A program made the position numbers and the translations under genes. From Actinospica durhamensis (lineage in GTDB: Bacteria > Actinomycetota > Actinomycetes > Streptomycetales > Catenulisporaceae), in the NCBI RefSeq assembly GCF_018139695.1, contig NZ_JAGSOG010000018.1, forward strand, positions 1-61,003: DNA of 61,003 bases, read 5' to 3'. Positions 53,063 to 61,003 of this stretch are shown one piece after another. Within the stretch, counting starts at the first letter, position 1; the number at the start of each line of letters is the position of its first letter. The notes beneath the pieces are model-generated. The model was not told where the DNA came from. It was given only the letters and a program-made list of their open reading frames with translations, and did not search any database.

Positions 53063-53092
53063 TTGACAGCCGGTAAGCAACACTTGTTTACT
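53063..53092 (+). promoter_or_regulatory. promoter of the NAD(P)-binding protein gene
   Basis: A perfect -35 TTGACA (53063-53068) is followed after 18 bases by TTTACT (53087-53092). The first TetR dyad covers the spacer and -10 region, consistent with repression by occlusion. Confidence 0.55.
53073..53091. promoter_or_regulatory. TetR operator 1
   Basis: A 19-bp dyad: GTAAGCAA, central CAC, TTGTTTAC; seven of eight positions are symmetric. It shares CAACACTTGTTTA with operator 2. Confidence 0.65.
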
Positions 53093-53095
53093 TAT

Positions 53096-53114
53096 CTAGC
53101 CAACACTTGTTTAG
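53096..53114. promoter_or_regulatory. TetR operator 2
   Basis: A second 19-bp dyad: CTAGCCAA, CAC, TTGTTTAG, six of eight positions symmetric, with its centre 23 bases (about two helical turns) from operator 1. It ends 17 bases before the ATG. Confidence 0.62.
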
Positions 53115-53131
53115 TTAAGGGATGGATCCTC

Positions 53132-53743
53132 ATGCGTATCGCGGTACTCGGCGCGTCCGGGAACGTCGGCGGCCTGCTGGTCGAGCAGGCGGCCGAGCGG
53201 GGACACGAGGTGGTGGCGCTGGTGCGCCGGCCGGACCGGTTCACCGCCCCCGCGGCCGGAAAGATCGAGGTGCGCCAGGCGGACGTCCGCGCGCCGCACG
53301 CCTTCCCCGACCTCGGCGACGTCGAGGTGGTGGTCTCGGCCATCGGCATCAGCAAGGGCGACGGCCCGGGCGCGCTCATCGCCGGGGCCCGGGTGCTGGC
53401 CGACACGCGTATACGCACCCTGTGGCTGGGCGCGCTGGGTTCCGGCGCGTCCACCGGTGCGGGCGGCAAGGTCTACCACGTGTTGATGCGGATGTTCGTC
53501 GGCAAGGAACTCGCCGAGAAGGCCGAGGCGGACGGCATCGCGCTGGCGGCGGGCGCGACGGTGGTGCACGCGCCGGACCTCGGCAAGGGCCCGATCAGTC
53601 CGAAGCGCGGCGTCGCGCGGCTCGCCGACTACCGGCGGACCGGGCTGCTGCCCCGGATCTCCGCCGCCACCGTCGCCGCCGTGATGCTGGACGAGGCGGA
53701 GAACGGCGCCTACGGCGCGGAGATCGTCGTACCGCTGGGCTGA
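53132..53743 (+). CDS. NAD(P)-binding (NmrA/SDR-like) protein
   Basis: A 203-residue Rossmann protein starting IAVLGASGNVGGLLVEQAAE, with HEVVALVRRPDRF, VEVVVSAIGIS and TLWLGALGSGAS. It belongs to the atypical SDR/NmrA-like NAD(P)H-binding group (YwnB-like), often oxidoreductases or redox sensors. The Tyr-x-x-x-Lys motif is not obvious, so catalysis is uncertain. ATG 53132 follows AAGGGA by nine bases. Expression is very probably repressed by the divergent TetR protein acting at the two operators upstream. Confidence 0.88.
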   Translation: MRIAVLGASGNVGGLLVEQAAERGHEVVALVRRPDRFTAPAAGKIEVRQADVRAPHAFPDLGDVEVVVSAIGISKGDGPGALIAGARVLADTRIRTLWLGALGSGASTGAGGKVYHVLMRMFVGKELAEKAEADGIALAAGATVVHAPDLGKGPISPKRGVARLADYRRTGLLPRISAATVAAVMLDEAENGAYGAEIVVPLG

Positions 53744-53762
53744 TCGAATTGAGATACCTGAG

Positions 53763-54323
53763 CTACATACCCTGACGCACACTCGGCGGGGGCAGCAGCT
53801 CCCAGTCGGCGCCGCGGCGGGCCAGCCAGGCCTGGCCGATGAGGTGGAACTTCTCCTCGAAGTCCGGATCCTTCAGCATGACGGCGCTGAACGGCACCGG
53901 CAGCAGCGTGCGACGTCCGTCCGCATCGTCGCCGTAGACCGCGACCCGCCTTCGGGAGCTGCGCGGGTCCACCAGGATGGCCTGGATGTGGCGCCATTCC
54001 AGCACGCGGCGGCGGCGCAGCGGGCGGCGCAGCACGAGGGCGCTCTCGCCGAGTTCGATCCGGGTGGGCAGGAAGTTCACGCACAGCGCGATCGCGTACA
54101 CCGGCACGACCGTGAGGTACCAGAACCGCAGCGCCGTGGCGTTCTGGTGGGCGACCGCCGGGTCGGGGCTGTGCTGCAACCACGCCGGAAGCCGCACGAC
54201 CGCGATCAACGCCAGGATCAGCAGCGGCAGCCACAGCTGCCGGGGCGTGCGCGTGATCGTGACGACACCCGGCACGGTGGCGGGGACGGGCGCGGTGTCA
54301 GGGGTCGTGGTCGGCACGGCCAT
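53763..54323 (-). CDS. bacterial PH-domain membrane protein
   Basis: A 186-residue protein with two N-terminal helices (LWLPLLILALIAVVRLPAWL and FWYLTVVPVYAIALCVNFLP), then a cytoplasmic PH-like domain starting TRIELGESALVLRRPLRRRR and containing WRHIQAILVD. This is the bPH-family layout common in actinomycetes; function is unknown. ATG 54323 follows GGAG by seven bases. It is convergent with the NAD(P)-binding gene and stands alone. Confidence 0.8.
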   Translation of the reverse strand: MAVPTTTPDTAPVPATVPGVVTITRTPRQLWLPLLILALIAVVRLPAWLQHSPDPAVAHQNATALRFWYLTVVPVYAIALCVNFLPTRIELGESALVLRRPLRRRRVLEWRHIQAILVDPRSSRRRVAVYGDDADGRRTLLPVPFSAVMLKDPDFEEKFHLIGQAWLARRGADWELLPPPSVRQGM

Positions 54324-54446
54324 CGGGCGGCTCCTGCGTTCTAGATCGTGGCTGCAGGCTGCCGCGCCGTCAGACCGCTTGTCAACACGACGCCGCCCGC
54401 ACGCGGCGTCGCATCGACACGCACACCCGTCCCACCGGTCTCCGGC

Positions 54447-55601
54447 TCAGCCGCGCAGCGCTCCGCGCCAGCGCACGCTCGGAAGCAGGGCGCCGTCCTG
54501 CACCCGCTCGCTGTTGGCCTCGACGATCGGGAAGAGCGACTCGATCAGGGTGTTGGACAGCAGGTGCGGCCGCAGGCCGAGGCCGGGCAGGCCGGTGTGC
54601 ACCACGTTGTAGTAGTGCTCCGACTGCTCCACCCGCGGGTTCTCCAGGTGCTCGATCTCGACGTCGCCGGGGAAGGCCTCGGCGACGGTCTTGGCGAGCT
54701 CCTCGAGCCGGAAGGACTCGGTCATCTGGTTGAAGACCCGGAACTCGCCCGGCTCGGCCGGATTCTCACAGGCCAGCCGGATGCACTCGACGGTGTCGCG
54801 GATCTCGAGCATCCCGCGGGTCTGGCTGCCGTCGCCGTAGACGGTCAGCGGCCGGCCGAGCACGGCCTGGATGACGAAGCGGTTGAGCACCGTGCCGAAC
54901 ACCGCGTCGTAGTCGAAGCGGGTGGCCAGGCGCGGGTCGCGGTCGGTCTGCTCGGTCTGCTGGCCGTAGACCACGCCCTGGTTCAGGTCGGTCGCGCGCA
55001 GGCCCCAGATACGGCAGGCGAACTCGATGTTGTGGCTGTCGTGCACCTTGGACAGGTGGTAGAACGACCCCGGCTTCTTCGGGTAGAGCACGCGGTCGGT
55101 CCGCCCCTTGTGGGTGATCTCCAGCCAGCCCTCCTCGATGTCGATGTTCGGCGTGCCGTACTCGCCCATCGTGCCCAGCTTGACCAGGTGGATGTCCGGG
55201 TCGACCTCGGCGATGGCGTAGAGCAGGTTCAGCGTGCCGACGACGTTGTTGGTCTGGGTGTAGACCGCGTGCGCCTGGTCGATCATGGAGTAGGGCGCGG
55301 CCCGCTGCTCGGCGAAGTGCACGATCGCGTCCGGCCGGAACCCGCGCACCGCGGCGGTGGTGAACTCCGGGTCGGTCAGGTCCCCGACGTAGGGCGTGAG
55401 GGTCTTTCCGGAAACCTCGCGCCAGGCTTCGATCCGGGTCTCGAAGGACTCGATCGGGACCAGGCTCTCCACGCCGAGTTCCTCGTCGTAGGCCCGGCGG
55501 GCGAAGTTGTCCAGCACGCCCACCTCGTGCCCGGCCGCGGACAGGTGCAGCGCCGTGGGCCAACCGAGGTACCCGTCGGCTCCCAGAACCAGGATCCGCA
55601 T
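54447..55601 (-). CDS. sqdB: UDP-sulfoquinovose synthase (SQD1/SqdB/Agl3-like)
   Basis: A 384-residue extended SDR. NAD-binding reads MRILVLGADGYLGWPTALHL. The SQD1-specific segments DEELGVESLVPIESF, EVSGKTLTPYVGDLTD, VHFAEQRAAPYSMID, VKLGTMGEYGTPNIDIEEGW, GSFYHLSKVHDSHNIEFACR and GLRATDLNQGVVYG are all present, including the catalytic Thr/Met/Tyr-Lys neighbourhood. The enzyme converts UDP-glucose plus sulfite to UDP-sulfoquinovose. ATG 55601 follows AAAGGTGG. No sqdX/sqdC-type glycosyltransferase is in the window, but GT2/GT-C and GtrA genes lie 3-6 kb away, so the sugar may enter a surface glycan or lipid. Confidence 0.93.
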   Translation of the reverse strand: MRILVLGADGYLGWPTALHLSAAGHEVGVLDNFARRAYDEELGVESLVPIESFETRIEAWREVSGKTLTPYVGDLTDPEFTTAAVRGFRPDAIVHFAEQRAAPYSMIDQAHAVYTQTNNVVGTLNLLYAIAEVDPDIHLVKLGTMGEYGTPNIDIEEGWLEITHKGRTDRVLYPKKPGSFYHLSKVHDSHNIEFACRIWGLRATDLNQGVVYGQQTEQTDRDPRLATRFDYDAVFGTVLNRFVIQAVLGRPLTVYGDGSQTRGMLEIRDTVECIRLACENPAEPGEFRVFNQMTESFRLEELAKTVAEAFPGDVEIEHLENPRVEQSEHYYNVVHTGLPGLGLRPHLLSNTLIESLFPIVEANSERVQDGALLPSVRWRGALRG

Positions 55602-55638
55602 GCAAACCACCTTTTCCAGCACGTGACAGGCGTATGTG

Positions 55639-55654
55639 CGGTCGGGTGCGACCG
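55639..55654. promoter_or_regulatory. perfect dyad upstream of sqdB
   Basis: CGGTCG, GGTG loop, CGACCG form a perfect 6-bp dyad 38 bases upstream of the sqdB start. It could be an operator or an RNA hairpin in the leader. Confidence 0.35.
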
Positions 55655-55749
55655 TGTGCGGCAGTCAAGCCGGTCATCCTGACCTGCTCCTGGCCGATTT
55701 ATCGAAGCTTGCTGCAGATCGGCGGCCCGACCACGGCTGCGGGCGGCGA

Positions 55750-55795
55750 ACTTTCAGGATCCGTCCAGTCTGTTGGTGGAGTACTTTCAGGATCC
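55750..55795. promoter_or_regulatory. pair of 13-base direct repeats upstream of the response regulator
   Basis: ACTTTCAGGATCC occurs identically at 55750-55762 and 55783-55795, 33 bases apart (about three helical turns) and 20 bases before the ATG of the response regulator. OmpR-type regulators bind direct repeats, so autoregulation is likely. Confidence 0.55.
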
Positions 55796-55814
55796 CGGGC
55801 GAGGATGACTCGCT

Positions 55815-56516
55815 ATGGACACCACCCGGGATCCGCTCGCCCATCTGCTGGTCGTCGACGACGAGCCGAACATCCGCGAGCTGCTCTCGGCCAGCCTGCG
55901 CTTCTCCGGCTTCGCGGTGAGCACCGCGGCCGACGGGCGCGAGGCGCTGGCCAACGCGGCCGCGCACGCGCCGGACCTGGTGATCCTGGACGTGATGCTG
56001 CCGGACCTGGACGGCTTCGAGGTGGCCGGGCGGCTGCGGGCCTCGCGCCCGACGCCGGTGCTGTTCCTGACCGCGCGCGACGCCGTCGGGGACAAGGTGA
56101 CCGGCCTGGCCCTGGGCGACGACTACGTGACCAAGCCGTTCAGCCTGGAGGAGGTGGTCGCGCGCATCCGCAACCTGCTGCGCCGCTCGCGCGGGCACGC
56201 GGCCTCGGGCCGGCACACGGTGGCCGACCTCGTGCTGGACGAGGAGGCGCACGAGGTGCGCCGCGGCGGGCGCTGGATCAACCTGTCGCCGACCGAATTC
56301 AAACTCCTCAACTACCTGATGGCCAACAGCGGCCGGGTCCAGTCGAAGGCGCAGATCCTGGACCACGTCTGGAACTACGACTTCGCCGGGCAGCAGGGCA
56401 TCGTCGAGTCCTACGTCTCGTTCCTGCGCCAGAAGATCGAGGGCGAGGGTCCGCGCCTGCTGCACACCGTGCGCGGTGTCGGCTACGTGCTGCGAGAACC
56501 CAGGGCCGGCGAGTGA
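55815..56516 (+). CDS. OmpR-family response regulator
   Basis: A 233-residue protein. The receiver domain contains LLVVDDEPNIRELL, the phosphorylation site D59 in LVILDVMLPD, and the Lys of DDYVTKPFSLEE. The C-terminal winged helix (TEFKLLNYLMANSGRVQSKA, VWNYDFAGQQGIVESYVSFL) is of the OmpR/PhoB class. ATG 55815 follows GAGGA by eight bases. Its stop overlaps the histidine kinase start (GTGA), so the two are co-translated. Two identical repeats just upstream suggest it controls its own operon and perhaps sqdB on the other side. Confidence 0.95.
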   Translation: MDTTRDPLAHLLVVDDEPNIRELLSASLRFSGFAVSTAADGREALANAAAHAPDLVILDVMLPDLDGFEVAGRLRASRPTPVLFLTARDAVGDKVTGLALGDDYVTKPFSLEEVVARIRNLLRRSRGHAASGRHTVADLVLDEEAHEVRRGGRWINLSPTEFKLLNYLMANSGRVQSKAQILDHVWNYDFAGQQGIVESYVSFLRQKIEGEGPRLLHTVRGVGYVLREPRAGE

Positions 56517-58234
56517 CCGCGCCCGAATTCGGCCACTACCGGCTGCGGTGGTGGCCGGCCCGGTGGGGCAGGCGGCGGATTCCGGCGGTCTTCGCGCGCG
56601 TCCCGCTCTGGTCCCGGCTGGTGCTCGCCGCCCTCGGGCTGGCCGCGGTCGGGCTGACCGTCACCGGGCTGGTCGGGATCAACCTCTTCCGCGCCTACCT
56701 GCTCGACCAGAGCGGGCAGCAGCTGCTCACCGAGGCGCACACGATCTCCAGCGGGCACTGGGACAAGCCCACGTATCAGGCCTTGAACTGCGGCAACGTG
56801 CCGAACGACAACGCCGTCGAGATGATCAGCGACGTCGACGGCGCGAGCACCCTGTCCTCCTGTGACGCCACCGTCGACCAGTCCACCGTCGCGCCCGCCC
56901 GTCCCTCGGCCGTGACCCTGTTCGCGGCCACGGAGTCCGGGCAGCCGATCACCCAGACCAGCCGGGTCGGCTCGGTCACGGTGGACTGGCAGATCGCGGT
57001 GGTACGCGCGCGGTTCCAGGACGTCACAGACACCACGGAGCACGTCGCGCCGCCCGACTCGGCCGCGCTCGGGGACGACGCCGCGACCCACCAGGAGACA
57101 GCCCCCGTCGGCGCCACCGTGGGCGGCTACGTGCTGGTGGCCACTCCCCTGGACAACGTGGACGCGACCGTCAGCCACCTGGTCGACCTCGACATCGTGG
57201 TGGACGCCGCGGTCGGTCTCGCCCTGCTCGGGCTCGGCCACCTGCTGGTGCGCCGCACGCTGCTGCCGCTGCGCCGGATCGAGTCGGCCGCGGTGGCGAT
57301 CTCGGCCGGGGACCTGACCCGCCGGGTGCCGCACGGGCATCCGAAGACGGAGATCGGCCGGCTCTCCGTCTCGCTCAACGGCATGCTCGGCAAGATCGAG
57401 TCCTCGTTCGCCGCGCAGACGCGTTCCGAGGCCGCCGCACTGCGCTCGGAGGCGAGGATGCGTCGGTTCGTGGCCGACGCCGGGCACGAGCTGCGCACGC
57501 CGCTCGCCTCGGTCCGGGGCATCACCGAGCTCTACCGGCAGGGCGCGGTCGGGCCCGAACAGGTGGCCGAGGTGATGGGGCGGATCGAGGGCGAGGCCAC
57601 CCGGATGGGATTACTGGTGGAGGATCTGCTGCTGCTGGCGCGGCTCGACCAGCAGCGCCCGCTGGCGCGCGACCCGGTGCATCTGGCCGCGCTGGCCGCG
57701 GATTCGGTCATCGCCGCGCGGGCCAGGGCCAGCGACCGCTCCATCGAACTGCTGCTGGATCCGCCCGCCGAGCCGTCCGGCGACGCGGAAGAAGGCTTCG
57801 ACGGGGTCGGCGAGCCGATCGTCATCGGGGACGAGGGCCGGCTGCGCCAGGCCCTGGACAACCTGCTGACCAACGCCGTCCACCACACTCCGGCCGGCAC
57901 GCCGGTCAGCCTGCGGGTGCGGCCGGCCGACGCGAGCGGGCACTGCGTGCTCGAGGTGACCGACACCGGTCCCGGCCTGAGCGCCGAGGACGCGGCCCAC
58001 GCCTTCGAGCGCTTCTACCGGTCCGACCGGTCCAGGGCGCGGCGCAGCGGCGCGCACCAGGGCAGCGGGCTCGGCCTGGCGATCGTCGCGGCGATCGCGC
58101 AGGCCCACGGCGGCAGCGCCTCGGTGCGCAGCGAGCCGGGACGCGGAGCGTGCTTCGCGCTGCGCCTTCCCGCGGCGCAGGTACGCCGCGGCCGGGCGGG
58201 TACATGGGAACAACAGAGAGAACGAGAGTCGTGA
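56513..58234 (+). CDS. HAMP sensor histidine kinase
   Basis: A 573-residue membrane kinase. The first helix is at about 38-60 (LVLAALGLAAVGLTVTGLVG), an extracytoplasmic sensor follows to about 225, with two cysteines (LNCGNVP, LSSCDATV) that could form a disulfide. The second helix is at about 226-245, then HAMP (RRIESAAVAISAGDLTRRVP), HisKA with H325 in FVADAGHELRTPLASVRG, and HATPase_c with N-box LDNLLTNAVHH and GSGLGLAIV. GTG 56513 is coupled to the regulator stop. The stimulus is unknown. Confidence 0.95.
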   Translation: MTAPEFGHYRLRWWPARWGRRRIPAVFARVPLWSRLVLAALGLAAVGLTVTGLVGINLFRAYLLDQSGQQLLTEAHTISSGHWDKPTYQALNCGNVPNDNAVEMISDVDGASTLSSCDATVDQSTVAPARPSAVTLFAATESGQPITQTSRVGSVTVDWQIAVVRARFQDVTDTTEHVAPPDSAALGDDAATHQETAPVGATVGGYVLVATPLDNVDATVSHLVDLDIVVDAAVGLALLGLGHLLVRRTLLPLRRIESAAVAISAGDLTRRVPHGHPKTEIGRLSVSLNGMLGKIESSFAAQTRSEAAALRSEARMRRFVADAGHELRTPLASVRGITELYRQGAVGPEQVAEVMGRIEGEATRMGLLVEDLLLLARLDQQRPLARDPVHLAALAADSVIAARARASDRSIELLLDPPAEPSGDAEEGFDGVGEPIVIGDEGRLRQALDNLLTNAVHHTPAGTPVSLRVRPADASGHCVLEVTDTGPGLSAEDAAHAFERFYRSDRSRARRSGAHQGSGLGLAIVAAIAQAHGGSASVRSEPGRGACFALRLPAAQVRRGRAGTWEQQRERES

Positions 58235-58707
58235 CTGAAATGATCGTGGCGGCGGTGCGGCGCAAGGGCGTCTTCCTGCGCTACACCGCGGGATCCCTCA
58301 TCGCCACCGTCTGCAGCGAGGTGGCCCTGTTCGTGGCGTACGCGGTGTTCGACACCGGTGCGCAGGTCGCCTCGATCCTGGCCTGGGTCGCCGGAGCGGT
58401 GCCGAACTACGTGCTCAACCGGCTCTGGGCGTGGAAGAAGCAGGACGGCGAGCGGGGGATGCGCCAGGCCGTGATCTATTGGGGGGTCACCGTGGCCACC
58501 GCCGCGCTCGCGGTGCTCGTCACCGACGCCACCGACGGCCTGATCCGCAGCCAGGTCAGCGACCGCATCGACCGGGCGGTGCTGCTCGACGCGGCCTATC
58601 TGGCCACCTACGCGGTCGCCTTCGTGGTGAAGTTCGTGGTCTTCGACAAGTGGGTGTTCGGGCGGGCCCGCGGCGAAGCCCCGGACACCGTCCAGGGCCT
58701 CGCCTGA
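58231..58707 (+). CDS. GtrA-family membrane protein
   Basis: A 158-residue four-helix protein: FLRYTAGSLIATVCSEVALF, ASILAWVAGAVPNYVLNRLW, VIYWGVTVATAALAVLVTDA and YLATYAVAFVVKFVVFDKWV. GtrA proteins assist flipping of polyprenyl-phosphate sugars made by GtrB-like GT2 enzymes. GTG 58231 overlaps the kinase stop (GTGA), so it belongs to the two-component operon; ATGs at 58204 and 58240 are alternatives. A GT2 domain protein is encoded convergently 20 bases away, a likely functional partner. Confidence 0.88.
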   Translation: MTEMIVAAVRRKGVFLRYTAGSLIATVCSEVALFVAYAVFDTGAQVASILAWVAGAVPNYVLNRLWAWKKQDGERGMRQAVIYWGVTVATAALAVLVTDATDGLIRSQVSDRIDRAVLLDAAYLATYAVAFVVKFVVFDKWVFGRARGEAPDTVQGLA

Positions 58708-58726
58708 CCCGAGCCGCTCAGGTCGT

Positions 58727-61003
58727 TCAGGACGTGGGCTGCGCGCCCGGCCGCTCGCCGGGCGCCGTCCGCGTCCGGCGCCCGAGGACGCGCGGGCGCA
58801 CGTACTCCCGGCACCAGGTCCCGACCACCACCCGGAAGTAGCGCAGGCCGAACACCAGGTTGTTGCCCTTCTTGGTGGACCCGTGGCTGCGCATCCGCAT
58901 CGCCATCGGCACGTTCGCGACCCGGTAGCCCTTGGCCAGCGTGCCGATCAGGAACTCCGAGGTCTGATACTGCGCCTGGGTGAGCGTGACGTTCACCGGC
59001 ACCTGCGCCCGCATGGCGCGCCAGCCCGACGAGGTGTCGGTGACCTTGGTGCGGGTCAGGAAGCTGACGACGAAGCCGTAGAAGTGCACACCGGCGTGCC
59101 GCACCAGGTCCCGGTTCTCCCGCCCGCCGAGCACCCGCGAGCCGATGACCAGGTCGGCCGAGCCGTCGACCACCGGGGCGAGCAGGGCCGGCAGCTCGCC
59201 GGCGTCGTACTGGCCGTCGCCGTCGCTGGTCACGATGTAGCGCGCGCCCATCTCGTAGGCCAGGTGGTAGCCGACCCGCAGCGCCGCGCCCTGGCCCCGG
59301 TTGACCGGCAGCACGCAGGTGGGCGCGCCGTGCTCACGCGAGATCCGCGCGGTCTCGTCGGTCGCCCCGTCCACCACGATCAGGGGTTTGAGGGCCATGC
59401 CGAGGCACTCGTCCGGCAGGTCGTCGATGACCGCGCCGATCGCGTCGGCCTCGTTGTACGCGGCGATCAGCACCACGACCGGGGGCAGCTCGAAGTCGGC
59501 GCCGTACTCCGCCCGGAACTCGGCCACCGCCTGCGCGTCCGAGGGTTCCGGGTAGGCCTTCATCGGCGGCCAGATCCGGCCGAACCCGGCCAGCGCGGCG
59601 ATCCCGAAGGCGCCGCCGACGGGCAGGGTGACCAGCGCGGGCAGCTGGTAGCGCCAGGAGAACTCGAACACGTCGGCGGCGAGCAGCAGCAGCACGCCGG
59701 TGCCGGTCCACAGCGCGCACCACAGCCGCAGGCCGCTGCGCCGCGCGGTGCGGGTCAGGCCGAGCGCGCCGCCGATCCCGGCCAGCAGGAAGATCGCGTA
59801 GAGCACGTCCGGGGTGTAGCCGCCGCCGAGCTGGTAGTCGCGCAGCAGCTGGGCGACGCCGGTGTTCACCGTGGGGGCGCTCTGGCCGAGGGAGGCGAGC
59901 TCGGTGTTCGCGTTCAGCGGCGCGAACTCGGGATAGCTCGTCTGGAACTGCCAGCGGCCGACCGCGGTGCCCCCGCTGACCTGGCCGTGCGGGGAGATGA
60001 ACAGTTCCAGGAAGTCGTGCCCGACCGCCTCGGCGAAGCGCAGCGGCTGGTGTTCGATCACGTACCAGGAGAACTGCGAGGCCAGCGACGGCACCTGGCC
60101 GGTGTCGGTCTCGTACACGAAGTAGGGCGAGTTCGGCGAGCTCTGATAGTAGTCGGAGCCGAGACTCTGACGCTTGCTCACCGGATCCGACGGGCACAGG
60201 GACTTGAGGTCGGCCGGCAGCGACGCGCAGTCGGCGATCGTGGCGGTACGGCCGTAGAGCATGATCGTGTTGCTCGCCCGCAGGCCGTGCGCCCCGGCGA
60301 ATCCGGCGGAGTACACGGTGTAGGCGACCAGGGGGACGGCGGCCGCGACGACGAACGCCCCGAGCGCCGTGACGCGGCGGCGCCAGGTCGGACCGGCGGC
60401 CAGCACCGCGAACAGCACAGCCGGGATCAGCGTCACCTCGCCGACCGCGCGCACCGTGACGCCGAGGCCCAGCAGCAGTCCGGCAGACGCGGTGAGCCAC
60501 GGTCCGGGCCGGTGCCGCCAGGTCAGCACGATCAACGCCGCCGCGATCAGCGAAAGGAACAGCGAGTCGGTCAGGATGTTCTGCTCGATCTGCCATTCGT
60601 ACGCGTCGAGCAGCACCGGCGCGCTCGCTAGCGCGGCCAGCGTCTTCGGCATCCGATGGCGCATCAGCAGGATGTAGATGCACACGCCGGCGGCCAGTCC
60701 GAGCAGGTGCTGTACCGCCGTGACGAGGGCGAGGCTGTGGTTCACGTCCCCCAGCAGCCGCAGCAGGATCGGGTAGCCGATCGGCTCGCTGCCGGTCGGG
60801 CTGAGCGTCCCGGCGTTGGCGAGGTAGCCGAACGAGTCGATGTAGAGCAGCGCGGGCCGGTACGCGACCATCGTCAGGATGCGCCCGGCCAAGCCGAGGG
60901 CGCAGACGAGGGTGAAGAACCAGTGCGTGCGCAGCATCAGGCCGAGGCGGCGCATCCGCCGCGCCGCGCCGCCGGGCGCCGGGGTGGGCGCCGGGGCCGC
61001 GGG
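58727..61003 (-). CDS. GT-C membrane glycosyltransferase fused to a GT2 (DPM1-like) domain, start may be outside the window
   Basis: At least 742 residues from ATG 60955; the frame stays open to the window end through a Pro/Ala-rich stretch, so the true start may be further upstream. The N-terminal 470 residues have about 11 helices and an Asp near the first loop (LLYIDSFGYLANAGTLSPTG), as in ArnT/PMT-like GT-C enzymes. The C-terminal 260 residues are a GT2 domain: PPVVVLIAAYNEADAIGAVI, LIVVDGATDETARI, VTSDGDGQYDAGELPALL and a helix GSTKKGNNLVFGLRYFRVV, as in dolichyl/polyprenyl-phosphate sugar synthases. Such a fusion could make a lipid-linked sugar and use it at the membrane. The convergent GtrA gene supports this. 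Confidence 0.88.
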   Translation of the reverse strand, partial: PAAPAPTPAPGGAARRMRRLGLMLRTHWFFTLVCALGLAGRILTMVAYRPALLYIDSFGYLANAGTLSPTGSEPIGYPILLRLLGDVNHSLALVTAVQHLLGLAAGVCIYILLMRHRMPKTLAALASAPVLLDAYEWQIEQNILTDSLFLSLIAAALIVLTWRHRPGPWLTASAGLLLGLGVTVRAVGEVTLIPAVLFAVLAAGPTWRRRVTALGAFVVAAAVPLVAYTVYSAGFAGAHGLRASNTIMLYGRTATIADCASLPADLKSLCPSDPVSKRQSLGSDYYQSSPNSPYFVYETDTGQVPSLASQFSWYVIEHQPLRFAEAVGHDFLELFISPHGQVSGGTAVGRWQFQTSYPEFAPLNANTELASLGQSAPTVNTGVAQLLRDYQLGGGYTPDVLYAIFLLAGIGGALGLTRTARRSGLRLWCALWTGTGVLLLLAADVFEFSWRYQLPALVTLPVGGAFGIAALAGFGRIWPPMKAYPEPSDAQAVAEFRAEYGADFELPPVVVLIAAYNEADAIGAVIDDLPDECLGMALKPLIVVDGATDETARISREHGAPTCVLPVNRGQGAALRVGYHLAYEMGARYIVTSDGDGQYDAGELPALLAPVVDGSADLVIGSRVLGGRENRDLVRHAGVHFYGFVVSFLTRTKVTDTSSGWRAMRAQVPVNVTLTQAQYQTSEFLIGTLAKGYRVANVPMAMRMRSHGSTKKGNNLVFGLRYFRVVVGTWCREYVRPRVLGRRTRTAPGERPGAQPTS

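Overview
The window is about 61 kb of very high-GC DNA with GC-rich third codon positions, frequent GTG starts and tightly overlapping stop/start codons. Gene families typical of filamentous Actinomycetota are present: a SARP/AfsR-like NB-ARC regulator, a STAND-WD40 protein, a Ser/Thr kinase, ESX-linked WXG100 proteins, ANTAR/STAS partner-switching proteins and a prokaryotic caspase. This suggests a streptomycete- or Catenulispora-like organism; the genus cannot be fixed from the sequence. No rRNA, tRNA, CRISPR array or intact transposon was seen. Everything below comes from reading motifs; no database search was run.

Region 1 (1-10657) looks like a compact natural-product gene cluster without modular PKS/NRPS genes. 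It holds the end of an NB-ARC regulator and a leftward operon: 3-hydroxyacyl-CoA dehydrogenase, alpha-oxoamine synthase, biotin-dependent acyl-CoA carboxylase beta and alpha subunits, ATP-grasp ligase, ketoacyl synthase III and an MFS exporter. The set could build an unusual acyl-CoA, join it to an amino acid as an alpha-aminoketone, ligate it and export it.

Region 2 (10926-21509) carries signalling or conflict-type genes: a giant STAND-WD40 protein whose caspase-like N-terminus lacks the cysteine, convergent to a leftward set with two SAM methyltransferases, a 974-residue P-loop protein and a small membrane protein. An AT-richer island lies at its upstream edge. Region 3 (21469-36986) is mostly housekeeping or accessory: hydrolases, an EgtC-like amidotransferase, STAS/ANTAR regulators, an aminotransferase, a DUF4132 protein coupled to adenine deaminase, a ClC-like channel, a GAP-family membrane protein, MarR plus esterase, archaeal-type ProRS and a geranylgeranyl-reductase-like flavoprotein.

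Region 4 (37145-40378) is a tight three-gene operon: EACC1-like small protein, intact caspase-like peptidase and an unknown helical protein. Region 5 (40427-46033) has an APC permease and an apparent type VII polymorphic-toxin operon: CpnT-like WXG100 protein, separate toxin-tailed protein and two related candidate immunity proteins, followed by a HAD hydrolase. Region 6 (46075-53743) includes a VOC/fructosamine-kinase pair, an amber-interrupted membrane gene, a Ser/Thr kinase-WD40 fusion, an alpha/alpha-toroid protein, a methyltransferase and a TetR regulator divergent from an NAD(P)-binding protein with two clear operators. Region 7 (53763-61003) has a PH-domain membrane protein, a UDP-sulfoquinovose synthase, a two-component system translationally coupled to GtrA, and a convergent GT-C/GT2 glycosyltransferase fusion, suggesting cell-surface glycosylation with a sulfonated sugar.
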